In this document: one piece after another, positions 34,509 to 46,010 of the stretch
Layout of the letters: every line of letters starts with the position of its first letter
How positions within the stretch are numbered: position 1 is the stretch's first letter
Source of the DNA: Hevea brasiliensis
Taxonomy: Eukaryota; Streptophyta; Magnoliopsida; Malpighiales; Euphorbiaceae
Length of the DNA: 64,000 nt
Assembly: GCF_030052815.1 (NCBI RefSeq)
Contig: NC_079505.1
Location: 68,470,324-68,534,323 of the forward strand
Direction: 5' to 3'
Position numbers and translations under genes: made by a program
The notes under the pieces: generated by a model
The model's input: the letters and a program-made list of their open reading frames with translations, nothing else
Databases searched by the model: none
Told to the model about the DNA's origin: nothing

Positions 34509-34577
<69 letters not shown>
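34509..34577. repeat. (ATT)n microsatellite, probably in 3' UTR
   Basis: About 23 ATT triplets, 165 bp after the stop codon and just before an AATAAA signal, so likely transcribed as a UUA repeat in the mRNA tail. Confidence 0.97.
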
Positions 34578-34582
34578 TCCTT

Positions 34583-34588
34583 AATAAA
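34583..34588 (+). terminator. candidate poly(A) signal of proline-rich protein gene
   Basis: AATAAA, 239 bp after the stop codon, in a T-rich context. Earlier cleavage upstream of the ATT repeat cannot be excluded. Confidence 0.4.
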
Positions 34589-35135
34589 TTTTCTGCTTTT
34601 GTATAAGACAATGTGCTTGTCTTATTTAATTTAAATGTAAAAATAGAGTCTAATTTAGGTATTTTTTTAATGATTTATTTTTTCCTTTAGTTAATAATAA
34701 ATATTTATTTATTTATTGTAAGAATTATTGACTCATGATATATACATATGTATATGCAGGTCGCCAGAAACATAGATGGACGACATGAGAGGATGTCGAG
34801 CCTCTCCTTTTGTTTGTTCTTTCTCTTTCTCTCCTTAATTCTCCTTTGTTTTCTTGATTGGTATTGATGAAGATGAAGGTTTGGATTATTAATTTGTACA
34901 TCATTTAATTTTTATAAAATTGTTGCGTGCATCTGTCGTTTGTCTTAGACCAGAAAGCAATCAAGAGAATTCTCTCTATCATTATTGGATTCTCATTTTC
35001 AGAACCCTTTCCTTCTTGTGCAAACTAAATTTATTAATAAATATTCCATGAAAAATTTAATAAAAAATTTAAGTTTCTCTTTTCTTTTTTGTTTTATACG
35101 TAATTATTTTAATGATATTAATAATTCAAAAAAAT
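34589..35135. other. intergenic, nothing recognised
   Basis: A slightly richer segment (about 34758-34880, gtcgccagaaacatagatgg, then CT-rich) follows tatatgcag and could be a 3' UTR exon of the preceding gene, but no matching donor is obvious. Confidence 0.3.
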
Positions 35136-35348
35136 TTAAGACTTATTTGATATTGTTATTAAAACTGCTGGTGAGATAATAACTTTTTTAAAAATTATTA
35201 ATTAAAGAATATTTAAAAATAATTCAAAATTAAATTTAATAAATTTTAATTATAAAATTATTAAAATAACAAAAAAATATTTTCCAAACAACTTTTATTA
35301 AGAAAAGCAGCTTCAACCATTCAAATACAATCTCAAATATGCGCTTAA
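35136..35348. mobile_element. TTAA-bounded MITE, copy 1
   Basis: Inverted ends: gacttatttgatattgttat, and the complement of ...acaatctcaaatatgcgc. TTAA lies at both edges (35136-35139, 35345-35348). About 205 bp, related to the neighbour at 35349. No ORF. Confidence 0.5.
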
Positions 35349-35583
35349 GGCCTGTTTGACATTACTATTAAAACTGCTGTTGAGAAAATCACTTTTTTGA
35401 ATATAGTAGTTAGATAGTGTTAAAAAATAATTAAAAATTAAATCTGATCAGTTTTAGTTATAAGAACACTAAAATAATAAAATAACTTTTTTCAAACTGT
35501 TTTTCTTAACGGCATCTAAAATTGTGCTTTTATTCAGAAAAGCAGTTTCAAGTTCTGAAACTCAATGCCAAATAGGGCTTTAA
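35345..35583. mobile_element. TTAA-bounded MITE, copy 2, abutting copy 1
   Basis: Ends GGCCTGTTTGACATTAC and, complemented, AGCCCTATTTGGCATTGAG. The interior has aaaactgctgttgagaaaa and aaaagcagtttcaa in opposite orientation. TTAA lies at 35345-35348 (shared with copy 1) and 35580-35583. The superfamily is unclear: TTA/TAA would suit PIF/Harbinger, and four-base TTAA would be unusual. Confidence 0.6.
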
Positions 35584-38419
35584 TAATTCTATCTAAATTT
35601 TGAACCTAATCAATAGACCATCTAGATACACCCAATCTAGAAATAGATATGCTAAATGAAAAAATTGGAGTGAGAACACAGAATAAAAGAGACCTAAGAA
35701 TACCTTGCCAGAACTAACAGTAACTGCCCAGGAATCAAAGAATTCTGATGACAAAATTACAAGAAAAACTGGCGCCAAGGCAGGAATTACTCCAACCAAA
35801 AAGAAAGCCCTAAAGCTCTACAACACCTCAAATAGAATCATCAACAAGGCCACTTATCAATAAAACTCTCATATTCCACTATTGCAAAATCAAATCACTA
35901 ATGAACCAAAAACCAGGACTAGAAATCAAATCCACTATCGAAAAGAATGAAATAAACCATTCTAAATTAATGTGGTCTCCTGGTTTTGTTGAGATAGCTA
36001 GAATAATTAAGGTCATTATCCATAGTTAATCAATCAAGTTCAAGTTCTATTTTAGGGAACAAACCACTTTAACTCATGATAAGGACTAGATATCTGCTTA
36101 TGAACAGAAAGAAAGACAGAAAAACAAATGGAAAATAATGTTTTGAGAACCCTGCGTTCTTGTAAAATTTCTGTAACAGTTTTACCATAAACAGTGAGTG
36201 ATGGAGACGTTGAAGCAGCACCTCACAAATAAATCTGGGGTTGAAATTTCCCTTACAGTGCAAAGAAATTCCCATTCGAACGGTAACTTTTTAATCCCAA
36301 AACCCACTCTGCCGGTTGAGATAGAATCTTGGATGGACCTCTTGCCTGTCACTTTCATTCTACTGTGTATCTTATCATAAATAATGGGAATAACCTGAAA
36401 GGCTGAAACCTAATTTCCAGATTTTCAAAACTCATATATAAAATTGATAAAATTAAAATTTTTATTCTTTTGCTCTCGATATTGATGAAAAAATATCATT
36501 ATGATATTGATAACAATATTATTGCATGCAAAATAAATTATATCATAAATTACAATAATAATAATTTATACTTATTTAAGACGATAATTTTTATTTATTA
36601 CGAAAATGTAATTAAATAATTGATTTATATTATAACAACAGAGGTAAATACAATAATTTTCAAATTATTATCATTAATTTACAACTATAATTTAAGTATA
36701 TATAACAGTGATTTTCAACTGTTGTCTTTATCAATTATATAGCAGTGGCTTTACCAAGTGCTAAGAGTCTTTTGTGAATTTCCCTTTTAAGTAATTGCAT
36801 TATCATCTAATTAAGTTGACCGAATGAAACCAATCAGCCCATGTATGATATGGGTCCATCAATGACATGGAATCATAGTCTATTCAACTTCAAAATCAAA
36901 TTGTAAACCTAATTAAGAGCCGCTTTGGGAACAATAGGACCCACCTTTTTAAAGAATTTTTTTACCAAATATAATTAAGTTCTCTGAATAATTAATGCTA
37001 GCCAGCCAAATATACTTTGAGGTTCTCTCTCTATGTGTGTGGTTCTCAAGATGTCCATACACTAAGGTTCTATATATGAGATTATGCCTGGCTGCTCTAT
37101 CTCCATGTATGCACACGTATATATGGGAAAGGGAAAATATATAAGTTAATTCCTAAATTTTACTAAAAAAATTCGTGACATCCTAAATTCTTCAAATGTT
37201 CCATGACACAAATGTCCTATGATATATCTCAACTCTTATAAAATGAAATTAAGATATCTTTTGAATCCTAATCAACAAATTAGTGTGTCAGCATAATTGT
37301 AGTTCATGCTTTTTAGTTTGAAAAACTTAAAGATATTTTAATTTAACTTTACAAAAATTAAGATATGTTATGAGACGTTTTAAAAGTTAAGGATACTACG
37401 GAATTTTTTTAAATAAAATTCAAGTGTGAAATAGTGTATTCAGCCGGCGAATGAGAAATGATAAAAAGCTGTGGTTGATCTGGTATATAGGGACCACTTT
37501 GAGCTATGGCACATGAGCTGGTCTGTCTTATATATCTCCTCCCATTAACACAGATATGGTTGTTGTTGATGAGACTGAGAGGCTCCTATTGCTTGAAATG
37601 AAGATTTTTATCCGGACATGATCCATTATTTCTTTTTCAGTAAATTTTCTTAACTCTTCTGTTGATAGTAGAAATAACAAAGGATTGGAATTGGATAGGT
37701 TTAAATTATTTTGACTTTGCGAGAATTGATTATGAGTCATTATATATAAAGAATTTTCAGTTGATTTATGAATTATAAATTATTTTAAATTAAAATATCA
37801 ATTTTTTAAGAGACTAATTTTATTAGTTAATATATTGAGAACAAAATAATTGCAACAAAATTCAAGTTTAATAATCAAATTATGACTAACTAAAATTAAA
37901 AAAAAATGTTTAAAATTTTGTCATCGTTAGAATAATTATTTGTCTATTACAGTAAACATATATCAAGATATATATTAAATAATTTACACATTAGGAGTAA
38001 CTCATTCCCTCATATATACTTAGAGCTTCTTTAATTCAAATGTCGATGATTACATACTGTAATATTTATATATGTGATGATCGGTGGCGGATGATGATGA
38101 CGGTTTGAACAAACTTGTTGAGAAAAATAGTAACTGCCATTGATCGCATAGGAAAAAGAATAGAGAGCATGTGTCTTTATATACAAGTCTTTTACACGTG
38201 CGACTACGCATGTGAAAATAAGAAAGAACAAAAAAACTAACGAAAAATATAAGTTACAACAGCTATGGGACAACTTATATGACAAGCCTTCTATTTTAAT
38301 CTAGCTTAGCAATCCAGCTCCATACTTCTATAAGGTTAGTGGTGGTAATTATGGTTACGGAGTTTTCATACGGGTCTCATTATAATCAATAATCAAAATA
38401 TATTCGTTGTACATACTAT
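35584..38419. other. intergenic, no supported gene
   Basis: Two short hydrophobic or open stretches look gene-like but were not accepted: minus 35799-35708 (VGVIPALAPVFLVIL..., ending at a GTATTC donor-like site) and plus 36198-36380 (METLKQHLTNKSGVEISL). They could be lone exons or decayed gene pieces. The rest is AT-rich. Confidence 0.35.
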
Positions 38420-38903
38420 TGTAGAAACCCAACTTGTTGTAGAAACCCTATATTCCATCTAGCCATAATCCATCATGCCAAATCATCAAGAAATTAAACT
38501 GGATACGGAAGTGTACCTGAATCCATGATACTGATAAAATTTTACGGTCTTGCAGTTCTAGGTCTTCCAAATTGATATGCACGATCAAGAGAGAGAATTC
38601 TATCTTTTTTAATGATGGAATGTCAGAAAAGAATCGTGCCTATAATTTGGGGACCATAACCCTTTTATATCTGGATATATTTTTTCTATTTTTAATTTGG
38701 CCCATCATAAAATTAGAAACTATATATAAAATATCTACACATTTAAACCCATACTTTATGATATAATTTAAGCCCATCTTAATTTTAACCAAATTAGATC
38801 ACTTTTACTATTTGGGCCAAGCCTTTTATGATAGACACAACATACAATTATTGTTAATCTTAATATATACATATATATATGTCCATAAATCCTAACACAT
38901 ACA
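38420..38903 (-). mobile_element. 3' LTR of copia element
   Basis: 484 bp, plus-strand edges TGTAGAAACCC and CACATACA. Direct partner of 44351-44834, sharing for example ccaaattgatatgcacgatc. Confidence 0.88.
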
Positions 38904-39309
38904 CATGGACTATATATATATATATCACTTTATAATTTTATGTCATAATATAACCTTATGAGCTCAAAATTTTACTATCATGATTCAAAGGCATTTCCAA
39001 ACAATCTCGTCCATCAATTATGCCAACATAGCAACTTTAGTTACATATGTCGTAACTAAGTCCATCCCTAATCACGTATATTAATATAATCAAATGACAT
39101 AGATCAAGTATGGATGTCTAGCATGAAAATTACATGCAATGTGATCTGAACATGTCTATTTTCAACTGGTCCACTTTAAACTTTAGTGAGATCAAACCAT
39201 ACAAAAATCAAAGTGTGAATAACTGAAAGAAATTTTATTTCTGCAGAAAATATCCTCAAAATATCCATAAACTGAAAACTGAAAATGTGTCTATAACAGA
39301 AAAGCAAAA

Positions 39310-40013
39310 ATACAAACTCCCACTAAAATTGAATATCCTCAAAAGACATGACACCCATATGAGCAATATGCCCATCAAAGACCTTGGGTGGCAATCCCTT
39401 AGTAAGTGGATCCACGACCATGGAGTTTGTGCCAATATGCTCTATAGACACCTAACCACTTTGAATTCTTTCTTTAACAACTAGGAATTTAATGTCTATA
39501 TGCTTTGACTTACTTGAACTCTTGCTGTTATTGGACTGCTGACTTATTGTCATAGAAAATCTTAAGTGGTCTTTCTATTCCATCTACAATTTGTAGCCCA
39601 GTAACAAAGTTTCACAACCATATTCCATGATTAGATACCTCATAGCATGCTATAAACTCAACTGCCATGGTGGAAGAAGCTATGATTGTCTGTTTAGCAC
39701 TCTTCCATGAGATAGCTCCTCCAGCAAGCAAATAGATATAGCCTGATGTAGATTTCATGCTATCTTAACATCCTGCAAAGTTAGAGTCCGAATACCCAAT
39801 GATCTCTAACTTATCCAACCTTCTGTATGTGAGCATGTAATGTTTTGTTCTCTGTATATACCGCATGACTGGTTTTGCTGCTTTCCAATGATCCATTCTT
39901 AGATTGCTTAAATATCTGCCCAACAATCCAACTATGTATGCAATATCTGGACGCGTACAAACCTGAGCATACATTAGACTTCCTACTACTGATGCATAAG
40001 GAACCTTTTGCAT
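39310..40013 (-). pseudogene. copia RNase H region, broken
   Basis: Minus strand reads VPYASVVGSLMYAQVCTRPD, then YSDSNFAGC, the connection and RNase H domain of copia Pol. Further down come [13 protein letters not shown] and LPPKVFDGHIAHMG-like fragments in shifting frames to about 39310. It would degrade the RNA strand of the hybrid. Stops and shifts are frequent. Confidence 0.8.
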
Positions 40014-40142
40014 TTCTTTTTGCTCAAAAGCATTTTTAGGGCATTATCCAAGACTGAACTTGTCTCCTTTAGCCACAAGGGTATCACCTGGTTTATAATC
40101 TTGCATGCCATATCTCTTGAGAACCTTTTCGATATAGGCTTT

Positions 40143-41000
40143 TTAGGATAATCCAAGGATACCTTGAGAGTGATCCCGATGTATCTGAATTCCTAATACA
40201 AAAGTTACATCACCAAGATCTTTCATCTCAAACTTTCTTGCTAGAAATCTCTTGGTCCTGTGCAACAATCCTATATCGTTGCTGGCAAACAATATGTCAT
40301 CGACATATAAAACCAAGTAAATATGCTTACTCCCACTGAATTTTTGGTATATACAATCATCAACCAAATTCATCTCAAAACGAAATGAGACAACAACTTG
40401 GTGAAATTTGCAATACCATTAACGAGACGCCTGCTTAAGCCCATAGATGGATTTCTTTAATCTGCAAACCATTGACTTTGCATCACCTAATGCATAGTTT
40501 TCTAGTTGCACCATATAAATTGTCTCATTAATGTCACCATTGAGAAACGTTGTCTTGACATCCATCTAATGTAGCTCAAGATCAAAATATGCCACTAATG
40601 CCATTATAATCCTAAAAGAGTCTTTCAATGAAACTGGAGAGAAAGTCTATTTATAATCGATGCCTTCTTTCTGTGTAAAGCCTTTAGCAATAAGACGTGC
40701 CTTGTGCCTCTCCACATTGCCTTTTAAATCCCTTTTGGTTTTAAATATCCATTTACAACCAATGGGCTTCATACCTTCAGGCAATGGGACAAGATCCCAT
40801 TCGTCATTATCCTTTATAGATTTAATTTCTTCATTCATGGCATCTTTCCACTTTTGAGAATTGGAACTTTCTATGGCTTGACAGGAATTGATTGGATCAT
40901 TTTCCATCACACCAATGTCAACATCATGTTCTTGGAGAAACACAATATAATCATTCGGAATTGCATTTCTCCCTTCTCTAGTGGACCTCCTTAATAACAA
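40143..41000 (-). pseudogene. copia reverse transcriptase, broken
   Basis: The first piece, 41000-40647, carries the RT N-terminal motif KWIFKTKRDLKGNVERHKAR, followed by LIAKGFTQKEGIDY. The second, 40373-40143, carries the catalytic YVDDILFASND and RKFEMKDLGDVTFVLGIQI. The linking stretch 40374-40646 reads as MDVKTTFLNG-like and YGLKQASR-like pieces in broken frames. The catalytic Asp pair is retained but the enzyme cannot be made as one protein. Confidence 0.88.
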
Positions 41001-41285
41001 TAGTTCTTGAGGTTGTAGAGTTTGCTCTTCTGGAACAACTTCTTGAGGTTGAGTACGAGGATTAATGACATTGTCTTGATCTGGAGTTGCATTGTCTTGA
41101 TTTGGAGTTGCTTCTTGAACAATGTCAGGTATATGAAACTATTCCTGGTCATTATCCATAGCAATTAAAGGAATATCGACATATTCCTCTTCAAAGACAA
41201 ATTCCTTAAGCTTTCTCCCCCCACAAACTCAACATCCTTAAAAAACCGAGCATTACCTATCTTGAAAATGGACTTAGTCATGGGA

Positions 41286-42008
41286 TCATAAAATTTGTAA
41301 CCCCTGGACCTTGTATCCAATGAAATAGCAACTGACAGTCCTGGAGTCTAGTTTCTTTTCATTTGGTCTATAAGGTCTTGCCTCAGCTGGACATCCCCAA
41401 ATATGAAGGTGCTTTAGACTAGGCTTTTTACCTATCCAAAGCTCATAAGGGGTTTTTTCAATTGCCTTAGTTTGTACTCTATTAAGTATATATGTTGCGG
41501 TCTTTAATGCCTCTCCCCAGAGTGATTCAGGTAAGGTAGAATGACTGAACATACTCCTTACCATATCCTTAAGCGTTCTGTTTCGTCTTTCAGCAACACC
41601 ATTCATAGTGGGCGAACCAAGCATAGTGTACTGTGGGACGATAACGCATTCCTCTAGGAATTTCGCAAATGGACCTGGACATTGTTCGCCTGATTCGTCA
41701 TATCTGCCATAGTATTCACTACCACGATCAGATCTAACGCTTTTAATCTTTTTATTGAGTTGATTCTCAACTTCAGCTTTATAACTTTTGAATATGGCCA
41801 GTGATTGTGATTTCTCATGAATGAGATAAAGGTAGCCATATCGTGAAAAATCGTTTATGAATGTTATGAAATATTGTTGACCATTCCAAGAAGCCGAAGG
41901 GAATGGTCCACAAATATATGTATGTATTAGTTCCAAGACGTCTGATTTCCTGTTGGCGCCAAATCTCCTGACATTTGTTTGTTTCCCCTTAATGCAATTC
42001 ACACACAC
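41286..42008 (-). pseudogene. copia integrase, frameshifted from protease
   Basis: 240-codon frame with the rve core: [35 protein letters not shown] (second Asp), [19 protein letters not shown] (Glu), then [17 protein letters not shown], typical of copia. It would insert the cDNA. The first core Asp, normally in the D-I-CGP context, reads Y (HTYICGP), so the catalytic triad is damaged. The frame differs from the upstream protease frame, so an indel lies near 42000. Confidence 0.88.
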
Positions 42009-42886
42009 ATCAAAATCTGAAAATCAAGGGGATCAAGAATACCATCAGACGCAAGTCTCTCAATTCTCTTCTTAGAGATGTGACCTAATCTCTTGTGCCA
42101 CAACGAAGCTGAATTCTCGCTGGTTAATTTGCCTTTTTTACCCATTATATTAACATGCAAGGATTCATTGAATGAAGCAATTGTATCAAGCAAATATAGA
42201 TTATCACAACCTGATAAAGAACTGGAACCAACCAAATTTGATTTTTGAAAAAGACTAAATTTTCCATTTCCAAATGAACAACAATAACCAAATTTGTCCA
42301 ATACTGAAATAGAAATCAAATTCTGTATAAAGGACGATACAAAAAAAGTCTCAATCAAAACCAAATAATAACCAATTCTTAACAATAATCTAAAAGTTCC
42401 AATTGCTTCGACCTCTACTGACTTGCCATTGCCAACATAGATGTATCTTTCACCATCATTAGGCTTTCGATAATTCAGGCAACCCTGCATGGACACACTG
42501 ATGTGAGTTCTTGCACCAGAATCTATCCACCATGTGTGTCTAGGTACTGAAGCCAAATTAACCTCAGAACAAACAAAGTTAAGAAGCATACCTCTTTTTG
42601 CAAGCCATGCGTGATAGTTGGTACACTGCTTCTTCTCATGACCTGCTGCTCTACAGAAGAAACAACCATCCGTAGTTGGTTCCTTATATTGTTTCTTCTG
42701 TGGTGCTGTTTCTGCAGCTTCCTTTTTCTTCTTTCTCTTATTGTCTTTCCTTTTGTCCTTTGTGGTGGAGGCCAAGTGAGCACTCGGTATCCTTTTTTGC
42801 TTGAATCGATCTTCCTCCTGAATACAGTGTGAGATGAGCTCATTAAGGGACCAAGAGTCCTTTTGACAGTTATAGCTCACTTTCAA
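41999..42886 (-). pseudogene. copia gag C terminus, zinc knuckle, protease and pre-integrase
   Basis: In order: a Lys-rich segment; CCHC knuckle CFFCRAAGHEKKQC; protease active site WWIDSGARTHIS; a GAG-pre-integrase domain ending SLWHKRLGHISKKRIERL. It is in the same frame as the gag segment above it, but separated from it by one TAG. Confidence 0.88.
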
Positions 42887-42895
42887 CTGACTGAA

Positions 42896-43357
42896 CTATG
42901 TTGGAAGCGATATCAAAACCAAATGCACTAACAAGTCTTCAGATAAATCCAACTTGAGTGCCTTTAATTTTGAAGCAAGATCAGACATTTTCATAATGTA
43001 CTCTCTTATATTTCCTTTGCCTATGTACCTCATAGAGATGAGCTTTGCTAAAATTGTACTAGTTTCAGCCTTTTCATTCTTAGCAAATCTCTTCTCAAGG
43101 TCCTCAAGGAAAGCTTTAGCTGTATCCACTTGATCGGACATAGTGCCCCTAAAAGCTTCTGGAATGGCACGCTTAATGACCATAAGACTTATGCGATTAG
43201 ACTTTTCCCACTTTTCCATCTCCCTCTTTTCATCAAAGGTACTCTTATCAGTGAGATTAGCAGGTTTGGGAACCCTTAATGCAAGGTCTAGATCCATGAC
43301 TTCGAAAGTGATCATTACACTCTCTTGCAATGCCTTAAAATTCGTGCCATTTAGCAT
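42896..43357 (-). pseudogene. copia gag (UBN2) N-terminal part
   Basis: Starts MLNGTNFKALQESVMITFEV and runs through the UBN2 helices (AKAFLEDLEKRFAKNEKAET, then ISMRYIGKGNIREYIMKM) to LISLPT, where an in-frame TAG at 42898-42896 interrupts the expected run-on. Codons upstream (ANITASINSIP) are also open, so the real start may lie further up, near 43420. Confidence 0.88.
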
Positions 43358-43940
43358 AGGAATGGAGTTGATACTAGCAGTGATATTAGCGGCAGGAGTA
43401 GAAACTGAATTAAGAACAAAAAAAATAAAATAAACAAACTCACATAAGTACCAAAAAAGAATGGAATAATAAATTCAAATAATATCAAACCCCATCTCAA
43501 GATACCAGGCACTCTATTAATATTTCATCTTTGGACAAAATATTAACTTGTAAGTGATATCTTGATATAGTAATCAAACACTGACAATAAGATAACATGT
43601 CGAACAATAAATCTTCCTTTGAGCCTATTCATTACTCACACGCAAAAATCAAATAATTATCACGTGTTTATTACCACAAGCGCATATGCAATCATGCTAA
43701 ATATAGATTTTCCTTGCGCCAATCAATATTCACATAAATTACATACACTCAACCATTTATATATTTCAAAATAAATTAATTTATTTCCACAGAGATCACT
43801 TTGGCAACATGTTAGATCAATTAATTAATCTCAAAAAAAAAATATATATATATATATATACACACACCAATATTCAAATTTAAATCCCAAACAAAATTCC
43901 AAAGTTCACTGCACTATATATAAAAACTCAACCTACTGTG

Positions 43941-43960
43941 CGCCCCCCCCCCCCCCCCCC
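43941..43960. repeat. poly-C tract
   Basis: About 19 consecutive C within the leader of the copia element; an (AT)n run lies at 43845-43862. Confidence 0.9.
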
Positions 43961-44333
43961 TCTGCCCCTTTTTTTATAAAGGAAGGCAACCCAAAAAAAA
44001 AAAATTGCGTGCAGTCACAATATTTAGAAGGCCAACCAAATTTACTGTACTTAAACAAACTCAATTTTTATATATACATGTACAGTAGCTAAAACAATAA
44101 AGAAACAAATCAAAGCAACAAATAGTTGTTGCAAATTTTGAAAATAACAAACCAATAAAATATATATACATACATGCCGCAATACTGTAAATATCAATGT
44201 CCAAGGCAATACAAAAAAATAACGAATTTCATGGCCATTAAAACATAATATATAACCAGTAACAAATATACCAAGGGAAGCCATGAAAACCAAATGCCAA
44301 AAAATCAAATTTCAATGAATCAACATGAAGGTG

Positions 44334-44347
44334 GCTCTAATACCAAT
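44334..44347 (-). promoter_or_regulatory. PBS of copia element
   Basis: Minus strand reads TTGGTATTAGAGCC, one base from the tRNA-iMet type, next to the LTR end at 44351. Confidence 0.75.
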
Positions 44348-44350
44348 TAT

Positions 44351-44834
44351 TGTAAAAACCCAAATTATTGTAGAAACTGTAGATTCCATCTAGCTATAAT
44401 CTATCATGCCAAATAATTAAGAAATTAAACTAGATGCGGAAGCGTATCTGAATCCATGATATCGATAAAATTTTGCGGTCTTGCAATTCTAGGTCTTCCA
44501 AATTGATATGCACGATCAAGAGAGAGAATTCTATCTTTTTTAATGATGGAATGTCAGAAAAGAATCATGCCTATAATTTGGGAACTATAACCCTTTTATA
44601 TCTGGATATATTTTCTCTATTTCTAATTTAGCCCATCATAAAATTAGAAACTATATCTAAAGTATTTACACATTTAAACCCATACTTTATGACATAATTT
44701 AGGCTCATCTTAATTTTAACCAAATTAGATCGCTTTTACTATTTGGGTCAAGCCTTTTATGATAGACATAACATTCAATTATTATTAATCTTAATATATA
44801 CATATGTATATGTCCATAAATCTCAACACATACA
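44351..44834 (-). mobile_element. 5' LTR of copia element
   Basis: 484 bp, same length as 38420-38903. Plus-strand edges TGTAAAAACCC and CACATACA. Confidence 0.88.
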
Positions 44835-44849
44835 ACGATTGCACTATAT

Positions 44850-46010
44850 AAATTCTCCTAATGGTGTGTAGGTAACATGGCATGAAATGCTTCATTTTGG
44901 AGAACTGATAAAAAAAAACTAACATAATAGAGCTTTTGTTCCTGTAAGTACAAGATAGAACAAAGAAATCCATGCTTACATCTTTTCAAAATGATTAGGG
45001 ATAGGCAAAAGTATATACAAATTAGTATTTTGTTTATGTGTCTTGGCAATATTTCAAAACACTTTTTGATAACGTGATCCACATCTCACATCATGACCAG
45101 TATAAATTCTCTTGAACAAGTTTCATTGTCTTGTTATGACCATAATGCCCAGCAAGATCATCATCATGGCATTCAAATAGTATTGCCTCAGAACATTGAG
45201 ACACAATTGATTTTCAAAGATCAAATGATCATTTTGCTGATTAAATTTGCAACGAGAAGTAGGGGTGTGCAATAATAGGCTTCTAATAACCGAAATCAAA
45301 TCAAATTGATTTAATTTTTTTTTTAATTCGATTTTTAAAATAATTTAATTTGACTAGGTTTCTTTGAAATTATGGTTCATTTTAGTTCATAAAAAGAAAT
45401 AATTTGGTTCTTTGATTTTTTTTTTATTCCATTCAGAACCAAACTGATCAATTGCACCCTAACAAATACTTTGTTACACTATTCCACACTTCTCCGAAAT
45501 TTGGATCATCTCTTAAAACTCTTTTAGTATTTCAAAAGCCTATTATCTTGACTTGAAAAGGAGAAAGAAACACATGTTGTCACGAGCTAAGTTTTTCCTA
45601 AATTATACACATGTTTTCTACTCAAAGCATCAACTACTTTGTTCAAGGCACCTGATTTGGTTTATGTTTGAGAACATAGTGAAATAATGAGAGAAATTCA
45701 TTCCAGTGGTATGATGTTCTTTATGATTGTGTTGAATGTAAAGATACTTGAGAGATCCATAATATGTGTATAACCTTTGGCAATAATTAATAATGGCTCC
45801 AATGATCTAAAGAATGTATTATGGCATAGATTTCTTTATCATATTTGTGTGTAGCATTGTTTATGGGACAAATTAGGTTCACAAGGGCATACCCACATTC
45901 CATTGAATCTAGCATTGTTGATCTTCAATCATCACTTCTTGAACATGTCACGTCTTTCAAGATTTCTTCCTGGAGGCATATTCACTTGTAATATATATAT
46001 ATAGTTCTAA
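44850..46010 (-). pseudogene. decayed Ty3/gypsy pol fragment (RNase H to integrase)
   Basis: Minus strand from 46010 downward gives RNase H pieces (HHTTGMNFSHYFTMFSNIN-like), then VVDALSRKHV, the characteristic end of gypsy RT/RNase H. Beyond the MITE at 45260-45461 come integrase zinc-finger pieces (HDDDLAGHYGHNKTMKLVQE, NLYW). Frames shift repeatedly and stops are common. Only domain order and short motifs identify it, so it is a fossil. It abuts the 5' LTR of the copia element, which may have inserted into it. Confidence 0.7.
45260..45461. mobile_element. old hAT-type MITE inside gypsy fragment
   Basis: Begins TAGGGGTGTGCAATAATAGG, the same first 11 bases as the MITE at 5267, and ends attgcaccctaa, an imperfect inverted match. 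About 200 bp with aaccgaaa/ggttc subterminal motifs. The target duplication is not convincing (acgagaag versus acaaatac). Confidence 0.5.

Larger units (their letters stand above)
38420..44834 (-). mobile_element. complete but decayed Ty1-copia retrotransposon
   Basis: Two 484-bp LTRs (38420-38903 and 44351-44834) enclose a minus-strand gag-pol in the copia order: gag, protease, integrase, RT, RNase H. The flanks ACTAT (38415-38419) and ACGAT (44835-44839) could be a target duplication with one change. The LTRs differ visibly (about 17 sites in the first 140 bp), so the insertion is much older than the LARD. Every coding domain carries stops or frameshifts. A polypurine tract is not recognisable; that spot is now a TA repeat (38909-38925). 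Confidence 0.9.

Noticed and set aside
35593..35799. Minus-strand VGVIPALAPVFLVIL peptide with a donor-like end, possible membrane-protein exon
   Set aside because: No adjoining exon, acceptor or family match was found, so it is mentioned only within the intergenic entry.
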